Assembly: GCF_001028665.1 (NCBI RefSeq)
Contig: NZ_CP011503.1
Location: 1,426,001-1,490,000 of the forward strand
Direction of reading: 5' to 3'
Source of the DNA: Burkholderia pyrrocinia
GTDB lineage: Bacteria > Pseudomonadota > Gammaproteobacteria > Burkholderiales > Burkholderiaceae
Length of the DNA: 64,000 nt
Shown here: positions 1 through 13,002 of the stretch, piece by piece
How the letters are laid out: every line of letters begins with the position of its first letter
How positions within the stretch are numbered: position 1 is the first letter of the stretch
Notes under the pieces: generated by a model
Told to the model about the DNA's origin: nothing
The model's input: the letters and a program-made list of their open reading frames with translations, nothing else
Database searches by the model: none
Translations under genes and position numbers: made by a program

Positions 1-19
1 CTTCGGGCTGCTTTTTTTC
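1..19 (+). terminator. 3' half of an intrinsic terminator
   Basis: The window opens with the loop and descending arm of a G/C-rich hairpin (GGGCTGC) followed by seven T residues. The ascending arm lies outside the window. It most likely ends the gene upstream on the plus strand. Confidence 0.55.
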
Positions 20-208
20 GTCTGTACTTTGCGTGCCGCAGTGTTTCGTCCGGTCGTGCTATTTCATCCGTCCGCCGTGAATTGATGTCAGAGTGTCGTC
101 AGCGGAGCGCGTCATCATCCGCAGTGAGGCCGCCCGTCGCGAGTGCGGCGACGGAGGCGGGCGCGGCAAGCGCGCGCGGGCCGATCAGACAAAAAGACGG
201 AGACATTC

Positions 209-1936
209 ATGGCAGCAGACCTTGGCGTGGGGGCGCTGATCGCGCCCGAAAACGGACTGTCGTACGTGCGCGGCGCGACCGACGTGCCGCTATCCGAAGC
301 GACGATCGGCCGGTTCCTGCGCGATACCGCCGGCCGTTTTCCCGACCGTCCGGCGGTCGTGTTCCGCGAGCAGCAGGTGCGCTGGACCTGGCGCGAATTC
401 GCGAACGAGGTCGACGTGCTCGCGGCCGGCCTCGCCGCACTCGGGATCGTGAAGGGCGACTGCGTCGGCATCTGGTCGCCGAACCGCAGCGAATGGCTGC
501 TCACGCAGTTCGCGACCGCGCGGATCGGCGCGGTGCTCGTCAACATCAATCCGGCCTACCGGCTGTCGGAACTCGAATACGCGCTGAACAAGGTCGGCTG
601 CAAGGCCGTGATCGCGGCCGAGCGCTTCAAGTCGTCGGCCTATGTCGAGATGCTGCAGACCATCGCGCCGGAGCTCGCGACCGCGACGCCGGGCGACCTG
701 CATGCGGCCCGTGTGCCGAGCCTGCGCACGGTCGTGTCGATGGGCGACGTTGCGCCGGCCGGCATGTTCCGCTTCGCGGACGTGATGACGCGCGGCCGCC
801 AGGCCGTCGACCCCGCGCTGCTCGATGCGATCGGCGCGACGCTCAACGCCACCGACGCGATCAACATCCAGTTCACGAGCGGCACGACGGGCAGCCCGAA
901 GGGCGCGACGCTCACGCACCGCAACGTCGTCAACAACGCGCGCTCGATCGCGATGGCGATGCGCTTCACCGAGCAGGATTCGCTTTGCATCCCGGTGCCG
1001 CTGTATCACTGCTTCGGGATGGTGCTCGCGGTACTCGCGTGCGTATCGAAGGGCGCGGCGATGGTGTTTCCGGGTGAAGCATTCGACCCGGTCGCGACGC
1101 TCGCGGCCGTCGCCGACGAACGCTGCACCGCGCTGCACGGCGTGCCGACGATGTTCATCGCGGAGCTCGATCATCCGGAGTTCCCGACATTCGACCTGTC
1201 GACGCTGCGCACGGGGATCATGGCCGGTTCGCCATGCCCGATCGAGACGATGAAGCGCGTCGTGTCGCAGATGCACCTGTCGGAGATCACGATCGCATAC
1301 GGGATGACGGAGACGAGCCCGGTGTCGTTCCAGAGCTCGACCGACGATCCGCTCGAGAAGCGCACGACGACGGTCGGGCGCATCCAGCCGCATCTCGAAG
1401 TGAAGATCGTCGACCCGGACGGCGCCATCGTGCCGGTCGGCGCGACGGGCGAGCTGTGCACGAAGGGCTATTCGGTGATGCTCGGCTACTGGGACGACGA
1501 CACGAAGACGCGCGAGGTGCTGGTCGACGGCTGGATGCATACGGGCGACCTCGCGACGCTCGATGCGGACGGCTACTGCAACATCGTCGGGCGCCTGAAG
1601 GACATGGTGATTCGCGGCGGCGAGAACGTCTATCCGCGCGAGATCGAGGAATTCCTGTTCCGGCATCCGAAGATCCAGAGCGCGCAGGTGTTCGGCGTGC
1701 CCGATGCGAAATACGGCGAGGAGCTGTGCGCGTGGATCGTGCTGCGCGCGGACGAGCAGATGACCGAGGATGACGTGCGCGCGTTCTGCAACGGGCAGAT
1801 CGCGCACTACAAGATTCCGCGCTATATCCGCTTCGTCGACGAGCTGCCGATGACGGTGACGGGCAAGGTGCAGAAGTTCGTGATGCGCGACCGGATGATC
1901 GAGGAACTGAAGCTCGACGTGCAGAAGACCGCATGA
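209..1936 (+). CDS. AMP-binding acyl-CoA synthetase
   Basis: ANL-superfamily ligase of 575 residues. It activates a carboxylic acid, probably a medium- or long-chain fatty acid, to the acyl-adenylate and then the CoA thioester. The P-loop [11 protein letters not shown], the YGMTE adenine-binding motif, the TGD motif followed by [16 protein letters not shown], and the C-terminal catalytic lysine in VTGKVQKF are all present. The ATG at 209 is preferred over in-frame upstream starts because the conserved region begins right after it and the upstream codons are low-complexity arginine. A GGAGA sequence lies upstream of it. It stands alone, with a terminator before it and a long non-coding region after it, so the natural substrate is not indicated by context. 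Confidence 0.9.
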   Translation: MAADLGVGALIAPENGLSYVRGATDVPLSEATIGRFLRDTAGRFPDRPAVVFREQQVRWTWREFANEVDVLAAGLAALGIVKGDCVGIWSPNRSEWLLTQFATARIGAVLVNINPAYRLSELEYALNKVGCKAVIAAERFKSSAYVEMLQTIAPELATATPGDLHAARVPSLRTVVSMGDVAPAGMFRFADVMTRGRQAVDPALLDAIGATLNATDAINIQFTSGTTGSPKGATLTHRNVVNNARSIAMAMRFTEQDSLCIPVPLYHCFGMVLAVLACVSKGAAMVFPGEAFDPVATLAAVADERCTALHGVPTMFIAELDHPEFPTFDLSTLRTGIMAGSPCPIETMKRVVSQMHLSEITIAYGMTETSPVSFQSSTDDPLEKRTTTVGRIQPHLEVKIVDPDGAIVPVGATGELCTKGYSVMLGYWDDDTKTREVLVDGWMHTGDLATLDADGYCNIVGRLKDMVIRGGENVYPREIEEFLFRHPKIQSAQVFGVPDAKYGEELCAWIVLRADEQMTEDDVRAFCNGQIAHYKIPRYIRFVDELPMTVTGKVQKFVMRDRMIEELKLDVQKTA

Positions 1937-1990
1937 CGCGGCGGCGGGAAAAACGCGGCGGCCTGCGGGCCGTTGCGCTTTCGATGGACG

Positions 1991-2016
1991 AAAAAAAGCG
2001 GGCTTATTAGCCCGCT
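1991..2016 (-). terminator. Intrinsic terminator, minus strand
   Basis: A perfect 8-bp stem AGCGGGCT/AGCCCGCT with a 4-nt loop is followed on the minus strand by seven T residues. It would end either the candidate small RNA or a long transcript from the pheC-like gene. The plus-strand side has only a short A run, so it is not a terminator for the ligase. Confidence 0.75.
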
Positions 2017-2225
2017 AAAAACCACACGCTACGGGGTTAGCGCGAGGAGACCAAAGATGAAACCGGATCCGGCGGGGGGCCGGAAACGACTCCAACAGGG
2101 ATGCCCCTGGGAAGGGCTTCGGTACGTGACCGACTGGCTCGCAGAGCTTCGCGTCCGCTCACACTTGGCACACGAGACCGCATCCGTGTTGAAACCGTTG
2201 AGGCCATTGTGGGCGAATTAATGAC
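1991..2225 (-). ncRNA. Candidate structured small RNA
   Basis: The region between the acyl-CoA ligase and the pheC-like gene has no convincing gene. Read on the minus strand it ends in a strong intrinsic terminator. Segments 2180-2199 and 2085-2104 are complementary over about 20 positions with few mismatches or wobbles, closing a long rod around a branched interior. A CCGGC-C5-GCCGG hairpin and a CGCTA/TAGCG hairpin follow before the terminator. Third-position G+C of either strand's short frames is far below that of neighbouring genes, which argues for RNA. The 5' end is a guess. The rod shape recalls 6S RNA, but I do not recognise the sequence and do not name it. Confidence 0.35.
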
Positions 2226-2263
2226 CCGTCGCGGTAACAAAGTGTTTCAGGTTGTAACGCCCG

Positions 2264-2289
2264 CCGGATAAGGCTTTCCGGGATTTTTT
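2264..2289 (+). terminator. Weak intrinsic terminator, plus strand
   Basis: A short CCGGA/TCCGG stem is followed by six T residues within 3 nt. It may end the upstream ligase transcript. The rest of the stretch to 2652 shows only small hairpins and no gene I can support. Confidence 0.4.
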
Positions 2290-2652
2290 GCTGTTTTCGG
2301 GGTCCTGAAAAAGGTCATTTTTACCCATATTTTCCGCAGCGTTTTCATCGCATGCGCACGACGCGTTTTTCATGCGTATCGGGCGCGATGAATTGCCGAA
2401 TTACACGCGAGAAAGTGCGCCGCGCGGCAGATACCGCGCATGACGATTCATTCGTCGGAAAGATTTTGAAACGTGATCGGAATGTGCGGAAGTCGGCCGT
2501 TCGGCCGATTCGGGGGATTTCGCGCCGGCAGCGGGTGCCAGCGTGCGGCGCCGATATGTAACGGCGGCAGGTCGGCCGCCGTCGCGCGGCGATGTCGGCG
2601 GGCAGCGGACACGGGGTCGATGCCCGTTATCGGCCGCCGCAAACGGACCCGC

Positions 2653-3453
2653 TTACTTCAGCCACTTGTCCGAAATCGCCTGGTATTCGCCGGTCGACAG
2701 CGCGAGATGCAGCCACTGGTCGACGTACTGCTGGAACGCGACATCGCCGCGCGGCACCATGTACGCCTTCTCGCCGAACTGGAACGGCTTGTCCGGATGC
2801 ACCGAGCACAGCCCCGGATTCAGCTTTTGCTGCAGCAGCGTCTCGGACGCATCCGTCACCATCACGTCCGCCTTGCCCGCGAGGATCTGCTTGAAGATCG
2901 TCACGTTGTCCGGATAGACGCTCAGGTTCGCGTGCGTGAAGTACTGCTTCGCGAAACGTTCGTTGGTGCCGCCCGGGTTCACGATCACGCGGGTTTCGGG
3001 GCGGTCGATCTGCGCGACGGTCTGGTATTTGTCGGCGTCCGCGCAGCGCACGATCGGCGCCTTGCCGTCGACGACGTACGGCTGCGTGAAGAACACGCGC
3101 TTCTGGCGCTCGAGCGTCGTCGATACGCCGCCCACCGCGATGTCGCATTTCGCGACGAAATCGCCGGTCAGGTTCGACCAGCTCGTCTTCACGTAGTCGG
3201 TCTTCACGCCAAGCGACTTCGCGAGCGATTCGGCCATGTCGATGTCGATGCCTTCGAAGCGGCCGTCCGCGCGGTAGTACGAATACGGCTTGTAGTCGCC
3301 CGTCGTGCACACGCGCAGCGCGCCGCGCGCGAGCACGTCGTCGAGTCGCGAGCCGGCGCCCGGGGCGCTTGCGGCGGTGCCTACGGCGGTCTGCGCGTGC
3401 GCGGCGGCGCAGCAGAGCAATGCGGCCGCGGCGAGCGTGGCGAATGTCTTCAT
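2653..3453 (-). CDS. pheC: Periplasmic cyclohexadienyl dehydratase (PheC-like)
   Basis: 266-residue protein with a cleavable signal peptide (hydrophobic core, then AHAQ) and one bacterial solute-binding domain. The fold is that of an amino-acid binding protein. However, the sequence follows Pseudomonas PheC closely: TTGDYKP near the start, TSW.NL, NPGGTNE.FA, HPDNVTIF.QI..GKAD, the MTDA..E segment that carries the proposed acid residue of PheC, and the YVDQWLH end. PheC converts prephenate or arogenate to phenylpyruvate or phenylalanine in the periplasm. No ABC permease or ATPase gene is nearby, which fits an enzyme rather than a transport component. Start chosen for the GGAGGAGA ribosome site just upstream. 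Divergent from hemE. A plain amino-acid binding protein remains possible. Confidence 0.75.
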   Translation of the reverse strand: MKTFATLAAAALLCCAAAHAQTAVGTAASAPGAGSRLDDVLARGALRVCTTGDYKPYSYYRADGRFEGIDIDMAESLAKSLGVKTDYVKTSWSNLTGDFVAKCDIAVGGVSTTLERQKRVFFTQPYVVDGKAPIVRCADADKYQTVAQIDRPETRVIVNPGGTNERFAKQYFTHANLSVYPDNVTIFKQILAGKADVMVTDASETLLQQKLNPGLCSVHPDKPFQFGEKAYMVPRGDVAFQQYVDQWLHLALSTGEYQAISDKWLK

Positions 3454-3602
3454 CGGTCTCCTCCTTCGTTTGGTTCGATATGAGCGTCCGATCATAACGG
3501 AGCCATCGCGCGCGTCATATGGCCGCCATCGCGTCGGCATGCGCGGCGTGGCGCCGGCTGTCCGGTAAAATGCCGCTTTGCCCTCGCATCGTCGCTCCTA
3601 CC

Positions 3603-4697
<1,095 letters not shown>

Positions 4698-4805
4698 ACG
4701 CAAGCGCTGTCATGCTGCACTGCGGGGTGACAGCGTTTCGCTGCCGGCACTAAACAGGGCGCAACCGCCCACGGGTTGCCGATTCGTTGCTTGTCAAGAC
4801 TTGAC

Positions 4806-4814
4806 TTATACACA
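4806..4814 (+). promoter_or_regulatory. DnaA box
   Basis: TTATACACA is a perfect match to the TTATNCACA consensus. A second, imperfect copy (TTTTCCACG, 4815-4823) abuts it. It lies in the 445-bp hemE-priA gap (4698-5142), which is clearly more A/T-rich than its surroundings and otherwise shows no gene. Confidence 0.6.
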
Positions 4815-4995
4815 TTTTCCACGTTGCAGCGCGGTAGAGCCCCGTATCGGTCAAATTGTCTCGCTATGGTTTCGTAATTTGAATAGCAGCCTTATGGAAT
4901 AAGGCTCCGCGGGGCACCGATACAAGCGGCGGAAAACAGCGGAAAGCACGGCCCCGCGCGCGTTGCGGCCATTGAGCGGCGAGTTCTCAACAAAG

Positions 4996-5004
4996 TTATC
5001 CACA
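4996..5004 (+). promoter_or_regulatory. DnaA box upstream of priA
   Basis: TTATCCACA is a perfect consensus DnaA box 139 bp before the priA start and in the same orientation as the first box. Confidence 0.6.
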
Positions 5005-5142
5005 GGCTGGGCAGGGTATACGGCGATTCCTAATGCGAATCCAAAACTTAGCGCCGAATCTGAAGTTTTACTTTAAGTTCGCTGCCGCGATGCGGGCGCG
5101 GATGCAAGCCGTCCATGCGGCGCGTACCGCGGCCGGAGCGCC

Positions 5143-7407
<2,265 letters not shown>

Positions 7408-7528
7408 GCGGCGCCCGCGCAACCGTCGCGCGGCGCGCTGTTGCGTTGAAGCCCGGGGCGCCGGGCACCTCCGAACTGTCTCTCGTCGCGCGCTCATACC
7501 CCGGCGGCACGCTCGCCGCCACACCCAG

Positions 7529-7705
7529 TGCAACCCGTTTCCGTCCGCTGCCGGGCGCGGCGGAGGTTGCACGCGCATGTCGAAACGGCACGATCAGGGA
7601 AAACACCGATCCCCGGACCACGGGCAACCCCTAGGTTGCAACCTTCTAAGTGGCTGATTATATTGACTAACCAAAGGGTGCAACCCATCTCTCAATTTGG
7701 TTGCA
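7529..7705. promoter_or_regulatory. PutA operator cluster
   Basis: Six copies of the hexamer GTTGCA (or its complement) occur at five places: 7529-7534, 7566-7571, the palindrome GGTTGCAACC at 7634-7643 (one on each strand), 7679-7684 and 7700-7705. GTTGCA is the half-site known to be contacted by the ribbon-helix-helix domain of enterobacterial PutA. The PutA encoded just downstream has this domain, so self-repression in the absence of proline is the straightforward reading. Confidence 0.75.
7636..7664 (+). promoter_or_regulatory. putA promoter
   Basis: TTGCAA (7636-7641) and TATATT (7659-7664) are separated by 17 bp, a good sigma-70 pair. The -35 box sits inside the palindromic PutA site and the expected start point (about 7671) lies just before the next site, so bound PutA would block it directly. 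Confidence 0.65.
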
Positions 7706-7784
7706 CCTTTTTATTGCGTGCCGTAGGATTTCGCGCATCCTCTCACACCACATTGCCGGGCTCGCACCGGCGCACGAACCCACC

Positions 7785-10700
7785 ATGGCAAGCACGACTC
7801 TCGGCGTCAAAGTCGACGACCTTCTCCGCTCGCGCCTCAAGGACGCAGCCGCGCGTCTCGAGCGCACTCCTCACTGGCTGATCAAGCAGGCGATCTTCGC
7901 GTATCTCGAGCGGATCGAGCACGGCCAGCTGCCGCCCGAGCTGTCGGGCCACAGCGGTGTCACGGAGCTCGCCGACGGTCAGGCCGCGGACGGCGACGAC
8001 GACAACTCGCCGCATCCGTTCCTCGAGTTCGCGCAGAACGTGCAGCCGCAGTCGGTGCTGCGCGCGGCGATCACGGCCGCGTACCGCCGCCCCGAGCCGG
8101 AATGCGTGCCGTTCCTGGTCGGCCAGGCGCGCCTGCCCGCGAACCTGCAGGCGGACGCGCAGGCGCTCGCGACGAAGCTCGTCGAGGCGCTGCGCGAGAA
8201 GAGCTCGGGCGGCGGCGTCGAAGGGCTGATCCACGAGTTCTCGCTGTCGAGCCAGGAAGGCGTCGCGCTGATGTGCCTCGCCGAAGCGCTGCTGCGCATT
8301 CCCGATCGCGCGACGCGCGATGCGCTGATCCGCGACAAGATCAGCAAGGGCGACTGGCGCTCGCACGTCGGCCACGCGCCGTCGCTGTTCGTGAACGCGG
8401 CGACCTGGGGGCTGATGATCACCGGCAAGCTCGTGACGACCAACAGCGAAGCGGGTCTGTCGTCGGCGCTCACGCGCCTGATCGGCCGCGGCGGCGAGCC
8501 GCTGATCCGCAAGGGCGTCGACATGGCGATGCGCCTGATGGGCGAGCAGTTCGTCACCGGCGAGACGATCTCCGAAGCGCTGGCCAACAGCCGCAAATAC
8601 GAAGCGCGCGGTTTCCGCTACTCGTACGACATGCTCGGCGAAGCGGCGACGACCGAAGAGGACGCGCAGCGCTACTACGCGTCGTACGAACAGGCGATCC
8701 ACGCGATCGGCAAGGCGGCCGGCGGCCGCGGCATCTACGAAGGCCCGGGCATCTCGATCAAGCTGTCGGCGCTGCACGCGCGCTATTCGCGCTCGCAGCA
8801 GGACCGCACGATGAGCGAGCTGCTGCCGCGCGTGCGCTCGCTCGCGCTGCTCGCGCGCCGCTACGACATCGGCCTGAACATCGACGCGGAAGAAGCCGAC
8901 CGCCTCGAACTGTCGCTCGACCTGCTCGAGGCGCTGTGCTTCGATCCGGATCTCGCGGGCTGGAACGGCATCGGTTTCGTCGTGCAGGGCTACCAGAAGC
9001 GCTGCCCGTTCGTGATCGACTACCTGATCGATCTCGCGCGCCGCAGCCGTCACCGCCTGATGATCCGCCTCGTGAAGGGCGCGTACTGGGATAGCGAGAT
9101 CAAGCGTGCGCAGGTCGACGGCCTCGAAGGCTATCCGGTCTATACGCGCAAGATCTACACCGACGTGTCGTACCTCGCGTGCGCGAAGAAGCTGCTCGCG
9201 GCACCGGACGCCGTCTACCCGCAGTTCGCGACGCACAACGCATACACGCTGGCCGCGATCTACCAGCTCGCGGGCCAGAACTACTACCCGGGCCAGTACG
9301 AATTCCAGTGCCTGCACGGGATGGGCGAGCCGCTGTACGAGGAAGTCACGGGCCGCGACAAGCTGAACCGCCCGTGCCGCGTGTATGCACCGGTCGGCAC
9401 GCACGAGACGCTGCTCGCATACCTGGTGCGCCGCCTGCTGGAAAATGGCGCGAACACGTCGTTCGTGAACCGCATCGCTGATAAAACCGTGTCGGTGAAG
9501 GAGCTGGTCGCCGATCCGGTCGACGAAGCGATGAAGGTCGTGCCGCTCGGCGCGCCGCACGCGAAGATCCCGCTGCCGCGCAACCTGTACGGCGACGAGC
9601 GTCCCAACTCGATGGGCCTCGACCTGTCGAACGAACACCGTCTCGCGTCGCTGTCGTCCGCGCTGCTCGCGAGCGCGCATTTCCCGTGGCGCGCGGCGCC
9701 GATGCTCGCCGACGACGCGCTCGCCGACGCACCGGCCCGCGACGTGCGCAACCCGGCCGACCAGCGCGACACGGTCGGCACGGTCAGCGAAGCGACGGCC
9801 GAACACGTGAGCGCGGCGCTCGCGCACGCGGTGGCCGCCGCGCCGATCTGGCAGGCAACGCCGGTCGACGCGCGCGCCGATTGCCTGGTGCGCGCCGCCG
9901 ACCTGCTCGAAGCGCAGATGCACACGCTGATGGGCCTGATCGTGCGCGAAGCCGGCAAGTCGCTGCCGAACGCGATCGCCGAGATCCGCGAAGCGGTCGA
10001 CTTCCTGCGCTACTACGCTGCGCAGATCCGCGACGAATTCTCGAACGACACGCACCGTCCGCTCGGCCCCGTGGTCTGCATCAGCCCGTGGAACTTCCCG
10101 CTCGCGATCTTCATGGGCCAGGTGGCGGCGGCGCTCGCAGCCGGCAACACGGTGCTCGCGAAGCCGGCGGAACAGACGCCGCTGATCGCCGCGCAAGCCG
10201 TGCGCCTGCTGCGCGAGGCCGGCGTGCCGGCCGGCGCGGTGCAGCTGCTGCCGGGCGACGGCGAGACCGTCGGCGCGGCGCTGGTCGCCGATCCGCGCAC
10301 GCGCGCGGTGATGTTCACGGGCTCGACCGAAGTCGCGCGCCTGATCAACAAGACGCTCGCCGCACGCCTCGACCCGGACGGCAAGCCGATCCCGCTGATC
10401 GCGGAAACGGGCGGCCAGAACGCGATGATCGTCGATTCGTCGGCGCTCGCGGAGCAGGTCGTCGCGGACGTGATGCAGTCGTCGTTCGACTCGGCCGGTC
10501 AACGGTGTTCGGCGCTGCGCGTTCTGTGTCTGCAGGACGATGTCGCGGACCGCACGCTGACGATGCTCAAGGGCGCGATGCACGAACTCGCGCTCGGCAA
10601 CCCCGACCGGCTGTCGACGGACGTCGGCCCGGTGATCGACGGCGAAGCGAAGCAGACGATCGACACGCACGTCGCGGCGATGAAGGACAAGGGCCATGCG

Positions 10701-11717
10701 GTCACGCAGCTGCCGGCGCCGGATGCATGCGCGCACGGCACGTTCGTGCCGCCGACGCTGATCGAGATCGGCAGCATCGACGAGCTGAAGCGTGAAGTAT
10801 TCGGCCCCGTGCTGCACGTCGTGCGCTATCGCCGCAGCCAGCTCGACAAGCTGCTCGAACAGATCCGTGCGACGGGTTACGGCCTGACGCTCGGCATCCA
10901 CACGCGGATCGACGAGACGATCGCGCACGTGATCTCGAACGCGCACGTCGGCAACATCTACGTGAACCGCAACGTGATCGGCGCGGTGGTCGGCGTGCAG
11001 CCGTTCGGCGGCGAAGGGCTGTCGGGCACGGGCCCGAAGGCCGGCGGCGCGCTGTACCTGCAGCGCCTGCTCGCGACGCGTCCGTCGGGCCTGCCGCGCT
11101 CGCTCGCGCAAACGCTGATGGCGGACGGCGCGGTCGAAGGCGATGCGCGCGGCAACCCGGCGGCGGCGCTCACGACGCTGCGCGACTGGCTGATCGAGCA
11201 GCGCGAACCGGCGCTGGCCGCACGTTGCGACGGTTATCTCGCGCAGGTGCCGGCCGGCGCGACCGCGGTGCTGACCGGCCCGACGGGCGAGCGAAACACG
11301 TATACACTCGGCCCGCGCGGCACGGTGCTGTGTGTCGCGGCGACGCCGGGCGGCGCGCGCGCGCAGTTCGCGGCGGTGCTCGCCACCGGCAACCGCGCGT
11401 TGTTCGCCGGCGCGGCCGGCGAGGCGCTCGTCGCTGCGCTGCCGGCGTCGCTGAAGCCGCACGCGGCCGTGCGCAAGCAGGCCGATGCGGCGTTCGACGC
11501 GGTGCTGTTCGAAGGCGACAGCGACGAACTGCAGACGCTCGTGAAGGACGTCGCGCAGCGGCCGGGCCCGATCGTGTCGGTGCAGGGCGTGTCGGTGGGC
11601 GCGTTCGAGAACGGCGACGCGGAAGACTACGCGCTGGAGCGGCTGCTGACCGAGCGCTCGGTCAGCGTGAATACGGCCGCGGCGGGCGGCAATGCGAATT
11701 TGATGACGATCGGCTGA
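7785..11717 (+). CDS. putA: Trifunctional proline catabolism protein PutA
   Basis: 1310-residue PutA that oxidises proline to glutamate and represses its own gene. Residues 1-47 form a ribbon-helix-helix DNA-binding domain. The proline dehydrogenase barrel (about 230-560) shows ISIKLSALH, RLVKGAYWD, FATHNAYT and the R..LLENGANTSFVNR end. The glutamate-semialdehyde dehydrogenase domain (about 650-1115) shows SPWNFPLAIF, the FTGSTEVA nucleotide loop, the glutamate of ETGGQNA and catalytic Cys908 in AGQRCSA. A C-terminal conserved cap (about 1150-1310) follows, as in long PutAs. The ATG at 7785 is where the DNA-binding domain begins. Electrons pass from FAD to membrane quinone. The binding-protein gene downstream begins 84 bp later. 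Confidence 0.97.
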   Translation: MASTTLGVKVDDLLRSRLKDAAARLERTPHWLIKQAIFAYLERIEHGQLPPELSGHSGVTELADGQAADGDDDNSPHPFLEFAQNVQPQSVLRAAITAAYRRPEPECVPFLVGQARLPANLQADAQALATKLVEALREKSSGGGVEGLIHEFSLSSQEGVALMCLAEALLRIPDRATRDALIRDKISKGDWRSHVGHAPSLFVNAATWGLMITGKLVTTNSEAGLSSALTRLIGRGGEPLIRKGVDMAMRLMGEQFVTGETISEALANSRKYEARGFRYSYDMLGEAATTEEDAQRYYASYEQAIHAIGKAAGGRGIYEGPGISIKLSALHARYSRSQQDRTMSELLPRVRSLALLARRYDIGLNIDAEEADRLELSLDLLEALCFDPDLAGWNGIGFVVQGYQKRCPFVIDYLIDLARRSRHRLMIRLVKGAYWDSEIKRAQVDGLEGYPVYTRKIYTDVSYLACAKKLLAAPDAVYPQFATHNAYTLAAIYQLAGQNYYPGQYEFQCLHGMGEPLYEEVTGRDKLNRPCRVYAPVGTHETLLAYLVRRLLENGANTSFVNRIADKTVSVKELVADPVDEAMKVVPLGAPHAKIPLPRNLYGDERPNSMGLDLSNEHRLASLSSALLASAHFPWRAAPMLADDALADAPARDVRNPADQRDTVGTVSEATAEHVSAALAHAVAAAPIWQATPVDARADCLVRAADLLEAQMHTLMGLIVREAGKSLPNAIAEIREAVDFLRYYAAQIRDEFSNDTHRPLGPVVCISPWNFPLAIFMGQVAAALAAGNTVLAKPAEQTPLIAAQAVRLLREAGVPAGAVQLLPGDGETVGAALVADPRTRAVMFTGSTEVARLINKTLAARLDPDGKPIPLIAETGGQNAMIVDSSALAEQVVADVMQSSFDSAGQRCSALRVLCLQDDVADRTLTMLKGAMHELALGNPDRLSTDVGPVIDGEAKQTIDTHVAAMKDKGHAVTQLPAPDACAHGTFVPPTLIEIGSIDELKREVFGPVLHVVRYRRSQLDKLLEQIRATGYGLTLGIHTRIDETIAHVISNAHVGNIYVNRNVIGAVVGVQPFGGEGLSGTGPKAGGALYLQRLLATRPSGLPRSLAQTLMADGAVEGDARGNPAAALTTLRDWLIEQREPALAARCDGYLAQVPAGATAVLTGPTGERNTYTLGPRGTVLCVAATPGGARAQFAAVLATGNRALFAGAAGEALVAALPASLKPHAAVRKQADAAFDAVLFEGDSDELQTLVKDVAQRPGPIVSVQGVSVGAFENGDAEDYALERLLTERSVSVNTAAAGGNANLMTIG

Positions 11718-11801
11718 CCATCCTTGCCGTTCGGATCAAACAAAGGAAGCGGCAAGGCGATCCCGAAGCCGCTCCATTTACCCTGGTACCAAGGAGATGC
11801 T

Positions 11802-12941
11802 ATGCAACACACGATGAAAAAGGTGGCAGGCGCGACGTTCGTCGCGGTCATGTCGCTGGCGGGGACGGCCCATGCGGATGACGTGAAGATCGGTTACGCA
11901 GGGCCGATGACGGGCGCGCAGGCGCACTACGGCAAGGATATGCAGAACGGGATCGTGCTCGCGCTGGAAGACTTCAACGCGACGAACCCGAAGATCGGCG
12001 GCAAGCCGGTGAAGTTCGTGCTGAGCACGCAGGACGACCAGGCTGACCCGCGCACGGGCACGACGGTCGCGCAGAAGCTGGTCGACGACGGCATCAAGGG
12101 CATGCTCGGCCACTTCAACTCGGGCACGACGATTCCCGCTTCGCGCATCTACGCGAACGCGGGCATTCCGGAAATCGCGATGGCGACGGCGCCGGAATAC
12201 ACGCAGCAAGGCTACAAGACGACCTTCCGCATGATGACGTCCGACACGCAGCAGGGCTCGGTGGCCGGCACGTTCGCGTCGAAGGATCTCGGCATAAAGA
12301 AGATCGCGATCGTCGACGACCGCACGGCCTACGGCCAGGGTCTCGCCGACCAGTTCGAGAAGGCCGCGAAGGCCGGCGGCGCGACGATCGTCGACCGCGA
12401 ATTCACGAACGACAAGGCTGTCGACTTCAAGGCGATTCTGACCAAGCTGAAGGCGGCGAAGCCGGACCTCGTCTACTACGGCGGCGCGGATTCGCAGGCA
12501 GCGCCGATGGTCAAGCAGATGAAGGCGCTGGGCTTCAACGCACCGCTGATGAGCGGCGAAATGGTGAAGACGCCGACGTTCCTGAAGATCGCGGGCAACG
12601 CGGCCGACGGCACGATCGCTTCGCTGGCCGGCCTCCCGCTGGAAGAAATGCCGGGCGGCAAGACCTACGCCGACAAGTACAAGAAGCGCTTCGGTGAAGA
12701 CGTGCAGACGTACTCGCCGTACGCGTACGACGGCGCGATGGCGATGCTGAAAGCGATGCAGAAGGCCGATTCGACCGATCCGGCGAAGTACCTGCCGGTG
12801 CTCGCGAAGACCGACATGGCCGGCGTCACGTCGACGCACGTCGCGTACGACGCGAAGGGCGACCTGAAGAATGGCGGCATCACGATGTACAAGGTCGAGA
12901 AGGGCGAGTGGAAGCCGCTGAAGAGCATCGGCGGGAAGTAA
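11802..12941 (+). CDS. Branched-chain amino acid ABC transporter binding protein (LivK-like)
   Basis: 379-residue periplasmic binding protein of the Leu/Ile/Val family. A signal peptide ends in AHA before the mature start DDVKIGYAGPMTGAQA, and the family segments for ligand binding (GHFNSGTT, YGGADSQA, YSPYAYDGAM) are present. AAGGAG lies 5 nt before the ATG. It stands alone between putA and a strong terminator with no permease or ATPase genes, so it must share a transporter encoded elsewhere or act with a separate one. Read-through from putA is possible, since only 84 bp separates them. Confidence 0.88.
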   Translation: MQHTMKKVAGATFVAVMSLAGTAHADDVKIGYAGPMTGAQAHYGKDMQNGIVLALEDFNATNPKIGGKPVKFVLSTQDDQADPRTGTTVAQKLVDDGIKGMLGHFNSGTTIPASRIYANAGIPEIAMATAPEYTQQGYKTTFRMMTSDTQQGSVAGTFASKDLGIKKIAIVDDRTAYGQGLADQFEKAAKAGGATIVDREFTNDKAVDFKAILTKLKAAKPDLVYYGGADSQAAPMVKQMKALGFNAPLMSGEMVKTPTFLKIAGNAADGTIASLAGLPLEEMPGGKTYADKYKKRFGEDVQTYSPYAYDGAMAMLKAMQKADSTDPAKYLPVLAKTDMAGVTSTHVAYDAKGDLKNGGITMYKVEKGEWKPLKSIGGK

Positions 12942-13002
12942 GCAGGTTGATGTGAGGTGAGGCGCGGGCGGTGTTGCAAGGCGTCGTCCCGCGTCTCATG
13001 CG

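Noticed and set aside
2058..2222. A 54-codon plus-strand frame with a good ribosome site
   Set aside because: Third-position G+C is far below that of real genes here and no domain is recognisable. Kept only as an alternative in the findings.
1991..2225. Naming the candidate RNA as 6S, tmRNA or RNase P RNA
   Set aside because: None of their conserved sequence blocks could be recognised, and the gene context (no ygfA) does not fit 6S.
7743..11462. A 1239-codon open frame antisense to putA, and similar long frames opposite or alongside most genes
   Set aside because: In DNA of this G+C stop codons are rare in shadow frames. The products are Arg/Ala-rich with no domain, and the sense genes are intact.
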